Positions 5,284 through 5,447 of a stretch of DNA of 5,447 nt are shown in pieces. Position 1 is the first letter of the stretch. The number at the start of each line of letters is the position of its first letter. The notes beneath the pieces were generated by a model. It was given only the letters and a program-made list of their open reading frames with translations. It searched no databases and had not been told where the DNA came from. Position numbers and translations under genes: made by a program. Origin of the DNA: Deltaproteobacteria bacterium (GTDB lineage Bacteria > Myxococcota > XYA12-FULL-58-9 > JAUUZB01); assembly GCA_030590185.1 (NCBI GenBank), contig JAUUZB010000366.1, positions 1 through 5,447 on the forward strand. The letters run 5' to 3'.

Positions 5284-5296
5284 AGCCAGAGCTCGA
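5281..5296. repeat. Perfect 16-bp direct repeat, copy 2
   Basis: This is the second exact copy of CAAAGCCAGAGCTCGA. The 24 bases between the copies show no further similarity to either side. The rest of the stretch from 5297 to about 5342 shows nothing I can support. Confidence 0.85.
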
Positions 5297-5342
5297 TTGC
5301 CTCGCCCCGATGAGCGGTTTCAGAAAGCCCAGTCCAACCCTC

Positions 5343-5447
5343 CTAGCAAATCGGCGGTCGCCGGCTAAACCACGACCGTGCCTCTTCTAGTTGCGCGGCG
5401 AGCCGAAAGAGCATCGCGTCGTTGCCAAACCGTGTGGTGAACATGAC
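5343..5447 (-). CDS. Possible C-terminal end of a gene running off the right edge
   Basis: A minus-strand frame is open from the right edge to a TAG at 5345-5343. It gives 34 residues reading V-M-F-T-T-R-F-G-N-D-A-M-L-F-R-L-A-A-Q-L-E-E-A-R and ending S-W-F-S-R-R-P-P-I-C. The amphipathic L-F-R-L-A-A-Q-L-E-E-A-R helix looks protein-like. It could be the tail of a larger gene or a random open stretch; an ATG at 5444 would make it a 33-residue peptide. No family is recognised. Confidence 0.2.
   Translation of the reverse strand, partial: VMFTTRFGNDAMLFRLAAQLEEARSWFSRRPPIC

Noticed and set aside
4900..5447. CRISPR array, tRNA or retron RNA in the noncoding right end
   Set aside because: There is only one pair of 16-bp repeats at 40-bp spacing, no regular array, no tRNA cloverleaf motifs and no reverse transcriptase in the window.

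Overview
The window is high-GC DNA from what looks like a myxobacterium or a related deltaproteobacterium-type genome. Three things suggest this: strong G/C at third codon positions, a lipoprotein whose lipobox is followed by a long Gly-Thr-Gly-Gly-type linker, and a TolB/CsgG-like secreted protein with the GC-D-x-x-C-L-A signature. Taxonomy is an inference; no rRNA or other marker gene is present.

Left part (1-2615, minus strand). Two genes read leftward. The first to be transcribed (2615-1290) encodes a secreted protein with a TolB/CsgG-like N-terminal domain, an Ala-rich linker and a C-terminal domain I do not recognise. After a 50-bp gap comes a class I SAM-dependent methyltransferase with a C-terminal MethyTransf_Reg-type region. 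Its 3' end lies beyond the left edge. The two may be co-transcribed, but nothing in the sequence links their functions.

Middle (2616-2988). This divergent intergenic region is not empty. It holds what reads as the 5' domain I portion of a group II intron on the plus strand, with no reverse transcriptase ORF and no recognisable domains V/VI. Just upstream of it are GAGGTCCGAGCG-type direct repeats inside a larger inverted repeat. The putative promoter and leader of the next operon lie between this fragment and the next gene.

Centre right (2989-4232, plus strand). A two-gene operon is tightly spaced at 20 bp. It encodes a 70-residue lipoprotein with a Gly/Thr tandem-repeat linker and an unusual C-terminal tail with Trp at exact five-residue spacing, then a 336-residue secreted right-handed beta-helix protein with an N-terminal F-x-x-G-T-P...A-x-E-V-N-x-N-F motif. 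Both products leave the cytoplasm, so they plausibly act together at the cell envelope or surface. This pair is the most novel-looking coding content here.

Right part (4335-5447). A minus-strand gene encodes a small exported or membrane-associated protein with Ala/Gly-rich hydrophobic segments. Its leader holds an inverted repeat that covers both a TACAAT -10-like box and part of the ribosome binding site. Beyond it lies about 600 bp of degraded sequence: a helix-turn-helix segment resembling IS66 accessory protein TnpA with no intact partner genes, a pair of perfect 16-bp direct repeats, and a short open frame running off the right edge.

Overall this is an accessory-type region with two independent mobile-element relics (intron fragment and IS66-like remnant) flanking envelope genes. 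I do not see a recognisable defence, CRISPR, retron or biosynthetic system.
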